Numbered from the stretch's first letter, positions 48,460-60,054 are shown. The stretch is 64,000 bases of DNA from Enterobacter cloacae (GCF_013375935.1 NZ_CP056117.1:558001-622000); one strand, 5' to 3'. Notes: a model not told the origin generated them from the sequence alone. Numbers and translations: made by a program.

Positions 48460-49107
48460 ATGAGTGCATCATCCTCAGGAGAGGAAAAAGTAACATGGGT
48501 GGGCTATCTGGCGTTCGTGCTCACCATCGTATTTTTCTCAGGCTTTTTCGCTAAAAGCACCGAATGGTGGCGGGTGCTGGATTTTACCGTCTTAAACGGC
48601 AGCTTTGGGCCGGTGAGCGGCGCGCTAACGTTTCGCGGCGAGGGCGGCTCGGGGGCGAAAGACGGTTTCTTGTTTGCCCTTGAGCTGGCGCCGTCGGTCA
48701 TTTTATCGCTCGGGATCATTGCCGTCACCGAAGGGCTGGGCGGGCTGCGTGCCGCCCAAAAGCTTATGACGCCCGTTTTGCGCCCGCTGCTTGGCGTGCC
48801 GGGCATTTGCTCTCTGGCGCTTATCGCCAACCTGCAAAACACCGATGCTGCCGCAGGGATGACCAAAGAGTTGACCGACGAAGGGGCGATAACGGACCAT
48901 GAGCGCGCCATTTTCGCCACCTTCCAGACCAGCGGCAGCGCCATTATTACTAACTACTTTTCTTCCGGAGCAGCCCTCTTTGCCTTCATTACCGTCCCGG
49001 CGATCGCGCCGCTGGCGGTCATTCTGGTATTCAAATTTGTTGGCGCCAACTTCCTGCGGCTGTGGATCGCCCACATGGAACATCGTCGTATTCAGGAGGA
49101 AAAATGA
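48460..49107 (+). CDS. yjiH: nucleoside-recognition (Gate) domain membrane protein YjiH
   Basis: A 215-residue inner-membrane protein with about five hydrophobic segments, similar to E. coli YjiH. Proteins of this class usually work as a pair with YjiG; transport of a peptide- or nucleoside-related compound is assumed but not shown. The ATG at 48460 (MSASSSGEEKVTWVGYLA) is preferred to a TTG nine codons upstream. Its stop overlaps the yjiG start as ATGA. In E. coli the pair precedes iadA (isoaspartyl dipeptidase). Confidence 0.8.
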   Translation: MSASSSGEEKVTWVGYLAFVLTIVFFSGFFAKSTEWWRVLDFTVLNGSFGPVSGALTFRGEGGSGAKDGFLFALELAPSVILSLGIIAVTEGLGGLRAAQKLMTPVLRPLLGVPGICSLALIANLQNTDAAAGMTKELTDEGAITDHERAIFATFQTSGSAIITNYFSSGAALFAFITVPAIAPLAVILVFKFVGANFLRLWIAHMEHRRIQEEK

Positions 49108-49565
49108 TCGCCCAGCCGCGTAAAAATATGATGGACATGTTTATCGATGGCGCCCGCCGCGGCTTCACCATCGCCACCACCAGCCTGCTGCCGAACGTGG
49201 TTATGGCGTTTGTCCTCATTCAGGCGCTCAAGGTCACTGGCCTGCTGGATGTTGTCGGCAGGATATGCGAGCCGATTATGGCGCTGTGGGGACTTCCGGG
49301 CGCGGCGGCGACGGTCCTTCTTGCCTCGGTGATGAGTATGGGCGGCGGCGTGGGGGTTTGCGCCAGCCTGGTCGTCGCCGGCACGCTCAGCGGCCATGAT
49401 GCCACCATCCTGCTGCCCGCCATCTACCTGATGGGCAATCCGGTGCAAAACACGGGCCGCTGCCTCGGCACCGCGGGCGTGAACCCGAAATATTACCCGC
49501 ACATAATTACTCTCTGCGTCATTAATGCCCTGCTCTCAATGTGGGTGATGCAGCTACTCTTCTGA
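49104..49565 (+). CDS. yjiG: nucleoside-recognition domain membrane protein YjiG
   Basis: A 153-residue membrane protein, same length as E. coli YjiG, starting MIAQPRKNMMDMFIDGARRG and containing YLMGNPVQNTGRCLGTAGVN. About four hydrophobic segments are seen. It follows a GGAGG ribosome site and overlaps yjiH by four bases, so the two are translationally coupled. Confidence 0.85.
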   Translation: MIAQPRKNMMDMFIDGARRGFTIATTSLLPNVVMAFVLIQALKVTGLLDVVGRICEPIMALWGLPGAAATVLLASVMSMGGGVGVCASLVVAGTLSGHDATILLPAIYLMGNPVQNTGRCLGTAGVNPKYYPHIITLCVINALLSMWVMQLLF

Positions 49566-49575
49566 GGAGATAAAA

Positions 49576-49629
49576 ATGGATTTTTCAGTGCCGGAATCCC
49601 CGCTTTTACGCTATGCACATCTTGTTTGA
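49576..49629 (+). pseudogene. 17-codon stub resembling the start of iadA
   Basis: A GAGGAG ribosome site and ATG lie 10 bases after yjiG, but the frame ends after 17 codons: MDFSVPESPLLRYAHLV. It aligns with the first residues of E. coli IadA (isoaspartyl dipeptidase; D[YF][TS]......LL..AHL), the gene that follows yjiG in E. coli. The groL terminator begins 17 bases later. A deletion remnant is the simplest reading; a short leader peptide or chance similarity cannot be excluded. Confidence 0.5.
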
Positions 49630-49645
49630 GTAACGGCTCGACGGG

Positions 49646-49679
49646 CAATAAAAAACCCCGGACATCGCTGCCCGGGGTT
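49646..49679 (-). terminator. terminator of groSL
   Basis: On the minus strand AACCCCGG and CCGGGGTT form an 8-bp stem, followed by TTTTATTG, 28 bases after the groL stop. It can also stop rightward transcription from yjiHG. Confidence 0.9.
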
Positions 49680-49706
49680 CGTTCTGAGAGGTTCAGAACA
49701 ACATGA

Positions 49707-51365
<1,659 letters not shown>

Positions 51366-51392
51366 TCAAATTCGTACAGTTTCGTGCGTTAA

Positions 51393-51798
<406 letters not shown>

Positions 51799-51864
51799 TA
51801 GCCGAAAAAAAATTTGCGAAAGTGTTACCATCGACTCTCTTTTGACGGTGGCAGGACGAGGTAA

Positions 51865-53103
51865 ATGAGTGGACTCAGGCAGGAGTTGGGGCTGGCGCAG
51901 GGCATTGGCCTACTCTCAACGTCATTGTTAGGTACGGGCGTATTTGCGGTTCCCGCCCTGGCGGCGCTGGTAGCAGGAAATAACAGCCTGTGGGCGTGGC
52001 CGGTGCTTATCGTGCTGGTATTCCCGGTAGCAATCGTGTTTGCCATCCTCGGCCGGCACTTCCCGAGCGCGGGCGGCGTAGCGCATTTTGTCGGTATGGC
52101 GTTTGGTCCGCGGCTGGAGCGCGTGACCGGCTGGCTGTTTCTGTCGGTGATCCCCGTCGGCCTTCCGGCAGCCCTGCATATCGCGACCGGCTTTGGACAG
52201 GCGCTGTTTGGCTGGCACGACCAACAGCTGCTGCTGGCTGAACTGGGTACGCTGGCGATTATCTGGTGGGTCGGCTCACGCGGGGCCAGCTCCAGCGCCA
52301 ATCTGCAAACGCTGGTCGCGGTGTTAATCGTCGCGCTGATCGTCGCCATCTGGCTTGCGGGCGACATTACCCTGGCGGATATTCCTTTCCCCGCGGTGAA
52401 CGACATCGATCGCCCGCAGCTATTTGCTGCGTTATCCGTCATGTTCTGGTGTTTCGTCGGCCTTGAGGCGTTCGCTCACCTGGCATCGGAATTTAAACAG
52501 CCCGAGCGTGATTTTCCGCGCGCCCTGATGATTGGCCTGCTGCTGGCGGGCACCGTGTATTGGGCCTGTACGGTACTGGTGCTGCACTTCAACGCGTTCG
52601 GTGACGATAAAGCCGCCGCCGCGTCGCTGCCGGGCATCGTGGTGCAGCTGTTTGGCGTAAAAGCGTTGTGGGTAGCCTGCGTAATCGGCTATCTCGCCTG
52701 CTTTGCCAGCCTCAATATTTATATTCAGAGCTTCGCCCGGCTGGTGTGGTCTCAGGCACTTTATAAACCGGATAGCCGCCTGGCTCGCCTTTCTGCACGG
52801 CAGCTTCCGATAAATGCGCTGAATACCGTACTGGGCTGCTGCGCGGTGAGTTCCCTGGGCATTTATCTTCTCGACATCAACCTTGACGCGCTGATTGTTT
52901 ACGCCAACGGTATTTTCATCATGATCTACCTGCTGTGCATGCTGGCGGGCTGTCGGCTGCTGAAGGGACGCTATAAGGCGCTGGCGGCCGTCGGGTGTGT
53001 GCTGTGTCTGGTGCTACTGGCGATGGTGGGCTGGAAGAGCGTGTACGCTATCGTCGTGCTGGCGGGGCTGTGGGCGTTCTTACCGAAGCGGAGCAGCCTG
53101 TGA
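51865..53103 (+). CDS. yjeH: L-methionine/branched-chain amino-acid exporter YjeH
   Basis: An APC-superfamily inner-membrane carrier of 412 residues with about 12 helices, starting MSGLRQELGLAQGIGLLSTSLLG with the typical glycine-rich first helix. E. coli YjeH exports methionine and branched-chain amino acids. It is divergent from groSL and convergent with fxsA, as in E. coli. Confidence 0.92.
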   Translation: MSGLRQELGLAQGIGLLSTSLLGTGVFAVPALAALVAGNNSLWAWPVLIVLVFPVAIVFAILGRHFPSAGGVAHFVGMAFGPRLERVTGWLFLSVIPVGLPAALHIATGFGQALFGWHDQQLLLAELGTLAIIWWVGSRGASSSANLQTLVAVLIVALIVAIWLAGDITLADIPFPAVNDIDRPQLFAALSVMFWCFVGLEAFAHLASEFKQPERDFPRALMIGLLLAGTVYWACTVLVLHFNAFGDDKAAAASLPGIVVQLFGVKALWVACVIGYLACFASLNIYIQSFARLVWSQALYKPDSRLARLSARQLPINALNTVLGCCAVSSLGIYLLDINLDALIVYANGIFIMIYLLCMLAGCRLLKGRYKALAAVGCVLCLVLLAMVGWKSVYAIVVLAGLWAFLPKRSSL

Positions 53104-53109
53104 AATAAA

Positions 53110-53135
53110 GCCCGGTGGCGCAACGCTTACCGGGC
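53110..53135. repeat. REP-like palindrome between yjeH and fxsA
   Basis: GCCCGGTGGCGCA...CGCTTACCGGGC lies between the two convergent stops and is flanked by AAA and TTA. It has the form of a single enterobacterial REP unit. Confidence 0.75.
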
Positions 53136-53145
53136 TTAACATTCC

Positions 53146-53616
53146 TTAACGATCGTCCTTATGATCTAAGCGGTCACGCTGGTCGTCCTTGCGCTGGTAT
53201 TCCCCTTCAAAGGTATCTCCCGGCCCGGTACTGAACCCACCGCCCGGCATACGGCTGAATCGCAGATGCGGCAGCAGCTTCAGAGTCAGGTGCTTCTGCA
53301 CCGGCGGCAGCAGCAACAGCAGGCCGAGGAAGTCGGTGAAGAACCCCGGCAGGATCAGCAGCAGGCCAGCAATAATCAACGACACGCTTTTGATCATTTC
53401 GGCTGCCGGGCTTTCGCCTGCGGCCATCTTCTGCTGCATTAACAGGAAATTTTTGAAACCCTGATTACGCACCAGCGACATGCCGATGACGGAGGTGAAG
53501 ATCACCAGAATCAGCGTCAGCAGGACGCCCAGCACGTGGGCAACCTGGATGAAAATCGAAATCTCAATGTAAACATAGAGAAAGAAAGCAATAAATGGTA
53601 TCCAGCGCACTGGCAT
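53146..53616 (-). CDS. fxsA: membrane protein FxsA
   Basis: A 156-residue inner-membrane protein with three or four hydrophobic segments (about 5-45 and 75-105), the FxsA family motif TSVIGMSLVRNQG and a charged C-terminal tail ending in repeats of Asp/Arg/Lys. In E. coli, excess FxsA suppresses F-factor exclusion of phage T7. Convergent with yjeH. Confidence 0.93.
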   Translation of the reverse strand: MPVRWIPFIAFFLYVYIEISIFIQVAHVLGVLLTLILVIFTSVIGMSLVRNQGFKNFLLMQQKMAAGESPAAEMIKSVSLIIAGLLLILPGFFTDFLGLLLLLPPVQKHLTLKLLPHLRFSRMPGGGFSTGPGDTFEGEYQRKDDQRDRLDHKDDR

Positions 53617-53945
53617 CTCCTGTGTGGCAGGTGCCTTCGGGCCCCTGTCTGAATGTGTTCGCGAAGCGCGTAAGTAAGAGATGGAGACGGTTAGCCAAAA
53701 TTCAATCGGTTTGCACGGATATTTTTTTTGGAAATATTAAAGCGGTGACCCATTTCACAGATTAATAATTATCATGGAATCGGGTCGATAATAAGTGATC
53801 CAGCTTACGGCAATTCGCTATCATCAGCATATGATCTCGAACATCGGGCCGATTGAGGGAATAATCGTCGGTCAGAAAATATTCAAAACCACATATATAC
53901 TGTGTGTTTAGTACAATCCATCGGCAGCTTGAAAAGAAGGTTCAC
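53617..53945. promoter_or_regulatory. fxsA/aspA divergent intergenic region with CRP-like site
   Basis: This 329-base AT-rich gap must hold both promoters. AAGTGATCCAGCTTACGG at 53793-53810 resembles a CRP site (GTGA-N6-TTAC for TCAC) and corresponds to the CRP-activated aspA promoter of E. coli. TATATACTGT near 53893 is -10-like, and AAGG just before 53946 is the aspA ribosome site. No other structure was recognised. Confidence 0.5.
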
Positions 53946-55382
53946 ATGTTAAACAACATTCGTATCGAAGAAGACTTGTTGGGTACCAGGGAAGTTCCAG
54001 CGGATGCCTATTATGGTGTTCATACTCTGAGAGCGATTGAAAACTTCTACATCAGCAACAGCAAAATCAGCGACATCCCTGAATTTGTGCGTGGCATGGT
54101 GATGGTAAAAAAAGCCGCGGCTCTGGCGAACAAAGAGCTGCAAACCATTCCTAAAAGCGCTGCAAATGCGATTATCGCCGCGTGCGATGAAGTGCTGAAC
54201 AACGGCAAGTGCATGGATCAGTTCCCGGTTGACGTCTATCAGGGCGGCGCGGGTACCTCCGTCAACATGAACACCAACGAAGTACTGGCAAACATCGGCC
54301 TGGAACTGATGGGCCATCAGAAAGGTGAATACCAGTACCTGAACCCGAACGACCACGTTAACAAATGTCAGTCCACCAACGACACCTACCCAACCGGCTT
54401 CCGCATCGCGGTGTATGCCTCTGTGGTGAAACTGGTGGACGCGATTAACCAGCTGGGCGATGGCTTCCAGCGTAAAGCCGTTGAGTTCCAGGACATTCTG
54501 AAAATGGGTCGTACCCAGCTTCAGGACGCGGTGCCAATGACCCTCGGCCAGGAGTTCCACGCGTTTAACGTGCTGCTGAACGAAGAGACCAAAAACCTGC
54601 TGCGCACGTCCGAACTGCTGCTGGAAGTGAACCTGGGCGCAACCGCCATCGGTACACGCCTGAACACGCCGGATGGCTATCAGCAGCTGGCAGTACAGAA
54701 GCTGGCGGAAGTGTCTAACCTGCCGGTGGTGCCTGCCGAAGACCTGATTGAAGCTACCTCCGACTGCGGCGCCTACGTGATGGTGCACAGCGCGCTGAAG
54801 CGTCTGGCGGTTAAGCTGTCCAAAATCTGTAACGACCTGCGCCTGCTCTCCTCCGGCCCGCGCGCTGGCCTGAACGAAATCAACCTGCCAGAGCTGCAGG
54901 CGGGTTCTTCCATTATGCCAGCCAAGGTGAACCCGGTGGTGCCAGAAGTGGTGAACCAGGTTTGCTTCAAGGTTATTGGTAACGACACCACCGTCACCAT
55001 GGCTTCCGAAGCCGGTCAGCTGCAGCTGAACGTTATGGAGCCGGTGATTGGCCAGGCGATGTTTGAATCCATTCATATCCTGACTAACGCCTGCTACAAC
55101 CTGCTGGAAAAATGCATCAACGGCATCACCGCCAATAAAGAGGTGTGCGAAGGCTACGTGTACAACTCAATCGGGATCGTCACTTACCTCAACCCGTTCA
55201 TCGGCCACCACAACGGCGACATCGTCGGGAAGATTTGTGCCGAAACCGGTAAGAGCGTGCGTGAGGTCGTTCTCGAGCGAGGATTGTTGACCGAAGCCGA
55301 ACTGGACGATATCTTCTCCGCCCAGAACCTGATGCACCCGGCGTATAAAGCGAAACGATATACCGATGAAAGCGAACAATAA
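53946..55382 (+). CDS. aspA: aspartate ammonia-lyase
   Basis: AspA deaminates L-aspartate to fumarate and ammonia, feeding fumarate to the frd operon under anaerobiosis. The 478-residue protein belongs to the fumarase II/aspartase superfamily, with the signature [12 protein letters not shown] (flexible catalytic loop), [14 protein letters not shown] and [12 protein letters not shown]. The start [13 protein letters not shown] fits the family; an in-frame ATG 14 codons upstream does not. It is followed by dcuA. Confidence 0.97.
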   Translation: MLNNIRIEEDLLGTREVPADAYYGVHTLRAIENFYISNSKISDIPEFVRGMVMVKKAAALANKELQTIPKSAANAIIAACDEVLNNGKCMDQFPVDVYQGGAGTSVNMNTNEVLANIGLELMGHQKGEYQYLNPNDHVNKCQSTNDTYPTGFRIAVYASVVKLVDAINQLGDGFQRKAVEFQDILKMGRTQLQDAVPMTLGQEFHAFNVLLNEETKNLLRTSELLLEVNLGATAIGTRLNTPDGYQQLAVQKLAEVSNLPVVPAEDLIEATSDCGAYVMVHSALKRLAVKLSKICNDLRLLSSGPRAGLNEINLPELQAGSSIMPAKVNPVVPEVVNQVCFKVIGNDTTVTMASEAGQLQLNVMEPVIGQAMFESIHILTNACYNLLEKCINGITANKEVCEGYVYNSIGIVTYLNPFIGHHNGDIVGKICAETGKSVREVVLERGLLTEAELDDIFSAQNLMHPAYKAKRYTDESEQ

Positions 55383-55402
55383 CCGTTCAGGCTAAGCTTC
55401 CG

Positions 55403-55436
55403 AAAGGCACGTCACTTGTGACGTGCCTTTTTTCTT
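55403..55436 (+). terminator. terminator between aspA and dcuA
   Basis: AAAGGCACGTCAC and GTGACGTGCCTTT form a 13-bp stem with a TT loop, followed by TTTCTTT. dcuA is probably transcribed both by read-through and from its own promoter in the following 63 bases. Confidence 0.92.
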
Positions 55437-55498
55437 TATGGGCGTTACCAAAACACAACAATTCAATATCAACTTGTTAATGAGCAAGGCAGGTCTTT

Positions 55499-56800
55499 AT
55501 GTTTGGAGCAGAACTCGTCATCGTCCTGTTGGCGATTTATTTGGGAGCAAGACTCGGGGGTATCGGCATCGGTTTTGCCGGCGGTCTCGGTGTGCTCGTA
55601 CTTACCCTTATCTTTCAGATTAAACCCGGCGCCATCCCGTTTGACGTTATCGAAATCATCATGGCGGTTATTGCCGCTATCGCGGCCATGCAGGTCGCTG
55701 GCGGTATGGACTACCTGGTGAGCCTGGCGGAGCGTATGCTGCGTCGCCATCCTAAATACATTACCTTCCTTGCCCCGCTGGTGACCTGGTTTATGACCAT
55801 TCTCGCCGGTACTGGCCACACCGCCTTCTCCACGCTGCCGGTGATCACCGAAGTGGCGAAAGAGCAGGGTATTCGCCCGTCCCGCCCGCTTTCTATTGCC
55901 GTGGTGGCATCCCAGATTGCAATCACCGCGTCGCCTATTTCAGCGGCCGTGGTCTTCTTCGCGGGTATTCTTGAGCCGATGGGCGTGAGCTACCTGACGC
56001 TGCTGGCAATTTGCATTCCGGTGACGCTGATTGCGGTAATGATTACTGCCGTGCTGTGCAACTTCCTCGGTGCCGAGCTGAAAGACGATCCGGTTTACCA
56101 GGAGCGTCTGGCAAAAGGCGAAGTGAGCCTGCGCGGTAGCCAGGTCTTCAGGCTGAAGCCGCACGCAAAACGCTCCGTACTGCTGTTCCTGATTGGTATC
56201 GTCGCCGTCATGTTCTACGCGACCGCCATCAGCGACACGGTAGGCCTCATTCAGAACCCGGTTCTGCCGCGTAACGAAGCGATTGTCGTGTTCATGCTGA
56301 CCATCGCAACGCTGATTAGCATCACCTGCAAAATCGACACCAGCGAAGTGCTGAACGCCAGCACCTTCAAATCCGGCATGAGCGCCTGCGTGTGCGTACT
56401 GGGCGTGGCGTGGCTTGGTGACACCTTCGTAAAAGCGCACATCAGCGATATCCAGACCGTCGCAGGCGACCTGCTGCACAACTATCCGTGGCTGCTGGCG
56501 GTGGTGCTGTTCTTTGCCGCGACGCTGCTGTACTCCCAGGCGGCAACCACCAAAGCGCTGATGCCTGCGGCACTGATGCTGGGCGTTACGCCGCTGACGG
56601 CGATTGCCTCTTTCGCGGCCGTTTCCGCCCTGTTCGTTCTGCCCACCTATCCAACCCTGCTCGCCGCGGTTGAGATGGATGACACCGGCTCAACCCGTAT
56701 CGGTAAATACGTGTTTAACCACGCGTTCCTGATCCCGGGCGTGGTGGCGATTACGCTTTGCGTGGTCCTCGGCTTTATCATCGGCGGCATTGTGCTGTAA
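55499..56800 (+). CDS. dcuA: anaerobic C4-dicarboxylate antiporter DcuA
   Basis: DcuA exchanges aspartate, fumarate and succinate across the inner membrane. The 433-residue protein has 10-12 hydrophobic segments and the Dcu family blocks GTGHTAFSTLPVI, QIAITASPISAAVV and LPTYPTLLAAVEMDD. Length equals E. coli DcuA. With aspA and frdABCD it gives a full aspartate-to-succinate route in this window. Confidence 0.96.
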   Translation: MFGAELVIVLLAIYLGARLGGIGIGFAGGLGVLVLTLIFQIKPGAIPFDVIEIIMAVIAAIAAMQVAGGMDYLVSLAERMLRRHPKYITFLAPLVTWFMTILAGTGHTAFSTLPVITEVAKEQGIRPSRPLSIAVVASQIAITASPISAAVVFFAGILEPMGVSYLTLLAICIPVTLIAVMITAVLCNFLGAELKDDPVYQERLAKGEVSLRGSQVFRLKPHAKRSVLLFLIGIVAVMFYATAISDTVGLIQNPVLPRNEAIVVFMLTIATLISITCKIDTSEVLNASTFKSGMSACVCVLGVAWLGDTFVKAHISDIQTVAGDLLHNYPWLLAVVLFFAATLLYSQAATTKALMPAALMLGVTPLTAIASFAAVSALFVLPTYPTLLAAVEMDDTGSTRIGKYVFNHAFLIPGVVAITLCVVLGFIIGGIVL

Positions 56801-56830
56801 ACGATTAGCCGTTGTAAAAATAGTTAAAAT

Positions 56831-56853
56831 CGGGCCGCTCTGCGGCCCGTTTC
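56831..56853 (+). terminator. terminator after dcuA
   Basis: CGGGCCGC and GCGGCCCG pair with a TCT loop, followed by TTTC, 31 bases after the dcuA stop. Confidence 0.8.
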
Positions 56854-56913
56854 ATTAATGACCAGACGCCTTGCGTGATATAGTGAAGACTTTCGTGATG
56901 AGGAGGTCAGCTT

Positions 56914-57237
56914 GTGAACACGCCTGATGCTGTTGTTGTACTGTGTACCGCCCCTGATGAAGCTTCTGCCCAGGATCTCGCCGCCAAAGCGTTGGCCGAA
57001 AAACTGGCTGCCTGCGTCACGCTGCTTCCCGGCGCTACCTCCCTTTATTACTGGGAAGGCAAGCTGGAGCAGGAGTATGAAGTCCAGATGTTGCTTAAAA
57101 CTAATCTGACAAATCAGCAGGCGCTCCTCGACTGCCTCAAGTCTCATCATCCATACCAAACCCCGGAACTGCTGGTGCTGCCAGTGGTCCACGGCGATAA
57201 CGACTATCTCTCATGGCTCAACGCTTCCTTACGCTGA
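56914..57237 (+). CDS. cutA: divalent-cation tolerance protein CutA
   Basis: CutA is a small trimeric protein linked to copper tolerance. The 107-residue protein has [35 protein letters not shown] and the C-terminal [11 protein letters not shown]. The start is GTG, eight bases after GAGGAGG. Its end overlaps the dsbD start by 25 bases, an arrangement also seen in E. coli, which implies coupled translation. Confidence 0.94.
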   Translation: MNTPDAVVVLCTAPDEASAQDLAAKALAEKLAACVTLLPGATSLYYWEGKLEQEYEVQMLLKTNLTNQQALLDCLKSHHPYQTPELLVLPVVHGDNDYLSWLNASLR

Positions 57238-58905
57238 TCCTGCTGCTGTGCAGCACGTCAGTTTTTGCCGGGTTGTTTGACGCGCCCGGCCGTTCGAACT
57301 TTATTCCTGCCGACCAGGCGTTCGTTTTTGACTTCCAGCAGAACCAGCACGAGCTCAGCCTCACCTGGCAGGTAAAAGAGGGGTATTACCTCTACCGCAA
57401 GCAGGTCAGCATCACGCCGGCAAAGGCTGACGTCGGTGCATTGCAGATGCCCGCGGGCGAGTGGCACGAGGACGAGTTCTACGGTAAAAGCGAAATCTAT
57501 CGTCAGCGCTTAAGCGTGCCCGTCACGGTGAACCAGGCGGATAAAGGCGCTACGCTGACGGTGACCTATCAGGGCTGCGCCGACGCCGGATTCTGCTATC
57601 CGCCGGAAACGAAGGTCGTACCGCTCAGCGAAGTGAAAGCGGCTGTCGCCGTTTCTCCGCCCCCCCTCCGGCGAGAGCAGCGAAGGCAATACAGACCTTC
57701 CGTTCTCAGCGCTTTGGGCCTTACTGATTGGCATTGGCATCGCCTTTACCCCCTGCGTGCTGCCGATGTACCCGCTTATCTCTGGCATCGTGCTGGGCGG
57801 CAAACAACGTCTTTCCACCGCCCGCGCGCTGCTTTTGGCCTTTATCTACGTGCAGGGCATGGCATTAACCTATACGGCGCTTGGCCTGGTGGTCGCCGCT
57901 GCCGGGTTGCAGTTCCAGGCTGCGCTTCAGCATCCTTACGTGCTTATTGGGCTGTCAGCGGTATTTGTCCTGCTGGCGCTGTCGATGTTTGGTCTGTTCA
58001 CCCTGCAGCTGCCCTCTTCCCTGCAAACCCGCCTGACGCTGATGAGCAATCGCCAGCAGGGCGGCTCTGCGGGCGGGGTATTCGCCATGGGGGCTATCGC
58101 AGGGCTGATTTGCTCTCCCTGCACCACCGCGCCGCTGAGCGCCATCCTGCTGTACATTGCGCAGAGCGGCAACATGTGGCTCGGCGGCGGAACGCTGTAC
58201 CTCTACGCGCTGGGCATGGGCCTGCCGCTGATTCTGGTGACGGTGTTTGGCAATCGCCTGCTGCCGAAGAGCGGCCCGTGGATGGAGACGGTGAAAACTG
58301 CATTTGGTTTTGTCATTCTGGCGCTACCGGTGTTCCTGCTGGAGCGTATCATCGGTGACGCCTGGGGCATTCGCCTGTGGGCGATGCTTGGCGTGGCCTT
58401 CTTCAGCTGGGCGTTCATCGTCAGCCTGGGGGCGAAAAAACCGTGGATGCGTCTGGTGCAAATTCTTCTGCTGGCCGCCGCACTGGTGAGCGTTCGTCCT
58501 TTGCAGGACTGGGCGTTCGGCACCCCGAGTGCCCAGGCGCAGGCGCATCTGAATTTCACCCCGGTTAAAAACGTGGATGACCTCAACCACGCACTGGCAC
58601 AGGCGAAAGGTAAACCGGTCATGCTCGACCTCTATGCCGACTGGTGCGTAGCCTGCAAGGAGTTTGAAAAATACACCTTCAGCGATCCGCAGGTACAGCG
58701 CGCCCTGAGCGACACCGTTCTGCTTCAGGCAAACGTAACCGCCAACAGCGCGCAGGATAAAGCCCTGCTGAAGCAGCTTAACGTGCTCGGCCTGCCTACC
58801 ATCCTTTTCTTCAATGAAGAGGGGAATGAGCAGCCAGCGCAGCGCGTAACCGGGTTTATGGACGCAACGGCTTTCAGCGCGCATTTGCGCAATCGCCAAC
58901 CGTAA
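57213..58905 (+). pseudogene. dsbD: thiol:disulfide interchange protein DsbD, split by a +1 frameshift
   Basis: DsbD passes reducing power from thioredoxin across the inner membrane to DsbC, DsbG and CcmG. The first frame encodes the signal peptide (1-19) and periplasmic alpha domain with GCADAGFC; the second encodes the eight-helix beta domain (FTPCVLP and CSPCTT) and the gamma thioredoxin domain (WCVACKEF). They are joined wrongly at seven C (57660-57666). With six, the linker reads [22 protein letters not shown] and the protein is 563 residues, the family length. The apparent long tail of the first frame after about residue 148 is not homologous to anything in DsbD. A second partial product could start at 57757. 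Confidence 0.9.
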
Positions 58906-58954
58906 ACAACACTTTAGACGGGATAAACCGTTGGGAATAGCGGAGGAGATAACC

Positions 58955-59530
58955 GTGCAACGCGAAGACGTACTGGGACAAGCCCTGCAATTACTTGAGA
59001 TTCAAGGGATCGCCAGCACCACGCTTGAGATGGTCGCCGACCGTATCGATTACCCTCTGGATGAACTTAAGCGCTTCTGGCCGGATAAAGAGGCGCTGCT
59101 TTACGATGCCCTGCGCTATCTCAGCCAGCAGGTAGATATCTGGCGCAGGCAGCTGTTGTTGAACGAAGAGCTGAGCACAGAGCAAAAGCTGCTGGCGCGC
59201 TATACCGCGCTGACGGAGTGTGTAAGCAACAACCGCTATCCCGGCTGCCTGTTTATCGCCGCCTGCACCTACTTTCCCGATCCTGGACACCCTGTTCATC
59301 AGCTGGCCGATCGGCAAAAACGGGCAGCGTACGAGTTCACACACGAGCTGCTGACCACGCTTGAAGTGGATGACCCGGCAATGGTGGCGAAGCAGATGGA
59401 GCTGGTCCTGGAAGGTTGCCTGAGCCGTATGCTGGTGAACCGTAGTCAGGCGGACGTGGATACGGCTCACCGTCTGGCGGAAGATATCCTGCGGTTTGCT
59501 CAGTGTCGTGCGGGTGGGGCGTTAACGTAA
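58955..59530 (+). CDS. yjdC: TetR-family regulator YjdC
   Basis: A 191-residue TetR-type regulator, same length as E. coli YjdC, with an N-terminal helix-turn-helix (about 5-50: [19 protein letters not shown]) and a C-terminal ligand domain with [21 protein letters not shown]. The target is not established. The start is GTG at 58955, eight bases after GGAGGAG; a TTG 24 bases earlier is less likely. It lies 49 bases after dsbD. Confidence 0.88.
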   Translation: MQREDVLGQALQLLEIQGIASTTLEMVADRIDYPLDELKRFWPDKEALLYDALRYLSQQVDIWRRQLLLNEELSTEQKLLARYTALTECVSNNRYPGCLFIAACTYFPDPGHPVHQLADRQKRAAYEFTHELLTTLEVDDPAMVAKQMELVLEGCLSRMLVNRSQADVDTAHRLAEDILRFAQCRAGGALT

Positions 59531-59595
59531 GCGTCCCCAGAAGCCAGCACATTGCCGTAAAGTTGAGCAGTTAAACCGCTTTTTCTGAATTAGTA

Positions 59596-59624
59596 TTGAC
59601 GATCTCACGTGATTGCGGTTTAAT
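59596..59624 (+). promoter_or_regulatory. promoter of tRNA-Phe
   Basis: TTGACG (59596-59601), a 17-base spacer and TTTAAT (59619-59624), followed by the GC-rich discriminator GCGCTCC directly before the tRNA. Typical of a stringently controlled tRNA promoter. Confidence 0.85.
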
Positions 59625-59634
59625 GCGCTCCGTT

Positions 59635-59710
59635 GCCCGGATAGCTCAGTCGGTAGAGCAGGGGATTGAAAATCCCCGTGTCCTTGGTTCGATTCCGAGT
59701 CCGGGCACCA
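59635..59710 (+). tRNA. pheU: tRNA-Phe(GAA)
   Basis: A 76-base tRNA with acceptor stem GCCCGGA/TCCGGGC, anticodon GAA within GATTGAAAATC, T loop TTCGATT and encoded CCA. It reads UUC and UUU. The tRNA-Phe genes of enterobacteria are frequent integration sites for islands, and the composition changes to its right. Confidence 0.98.
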
Positions 59711-59720
59711 CTATTCTAAG

Positions 59721-59745
59721 AACCCAGCCTATGGCTGGGTTTTTG
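59721..59745 (+). terminator. terminator of tRNA-Phe
   Basis: AACCCAGCC and GGCTGGGTT form a 9-bp stem with a TAT loop followed by TTTT, 10 bases after the tRNA CCA. Confidence 0.93.
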
Positions 59746-60054
59746 CTTTTCTGTTCCAGCTAAAATCTCGCCTCTCTCCCTGTTTCCTTACAACAGCACG
59801 TGTAATTTCAGTTATGCATTATGGTAACGCCAAAATAGTTGCCCGTGTACACTATACATCGGGCATGAGGGCAAGCTTAAACGAAGAGAATAAAAAATAA
59901 TTGCCATTATGCAGGAACATTAAAACTTCATTGGGAATTTTCTTAAGACCTTGCGAGATTATAATTAGTATTTATCAACTCCTTTAGCTTATCTATTTGA
60001 CTTCCCGTACTATGTTGCAAATGAAAATACCCCTTGTTAGAATACTGACATACT
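59746..60054. other. AT-rich gap between tRNA-Phe and the PapI-like gene
   Basis: No convincing gene. A hairpin GCCCGTGTA...TACATCGGGC lies at 59841-59864. No second copy of the tRNA-Phe 3' end and no integrase gene were seen here, so an attachment-site duplication, if any, lies outside the window. Confidence 0.6.

Noticed and set aside
49576..49629. The 17-codon frame as a regulatory leader peptide for groL
   Set aside because: groL is on the opposite strand, so the frame cannot lead it; a remnant downstream of yjiG is more likely.
53949..55076. A 375-codon open frame opposite aspA
   Set aside because: Antisense shadow; no recognisable domain.
57660..58358. Long open continuation of the first dsbD frame
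   Set aside because: After the C7 run it is Arg/Ala/Pro-rich and unrelated to DsbD, while the overlapping frame encodes the conserved membrane domain.
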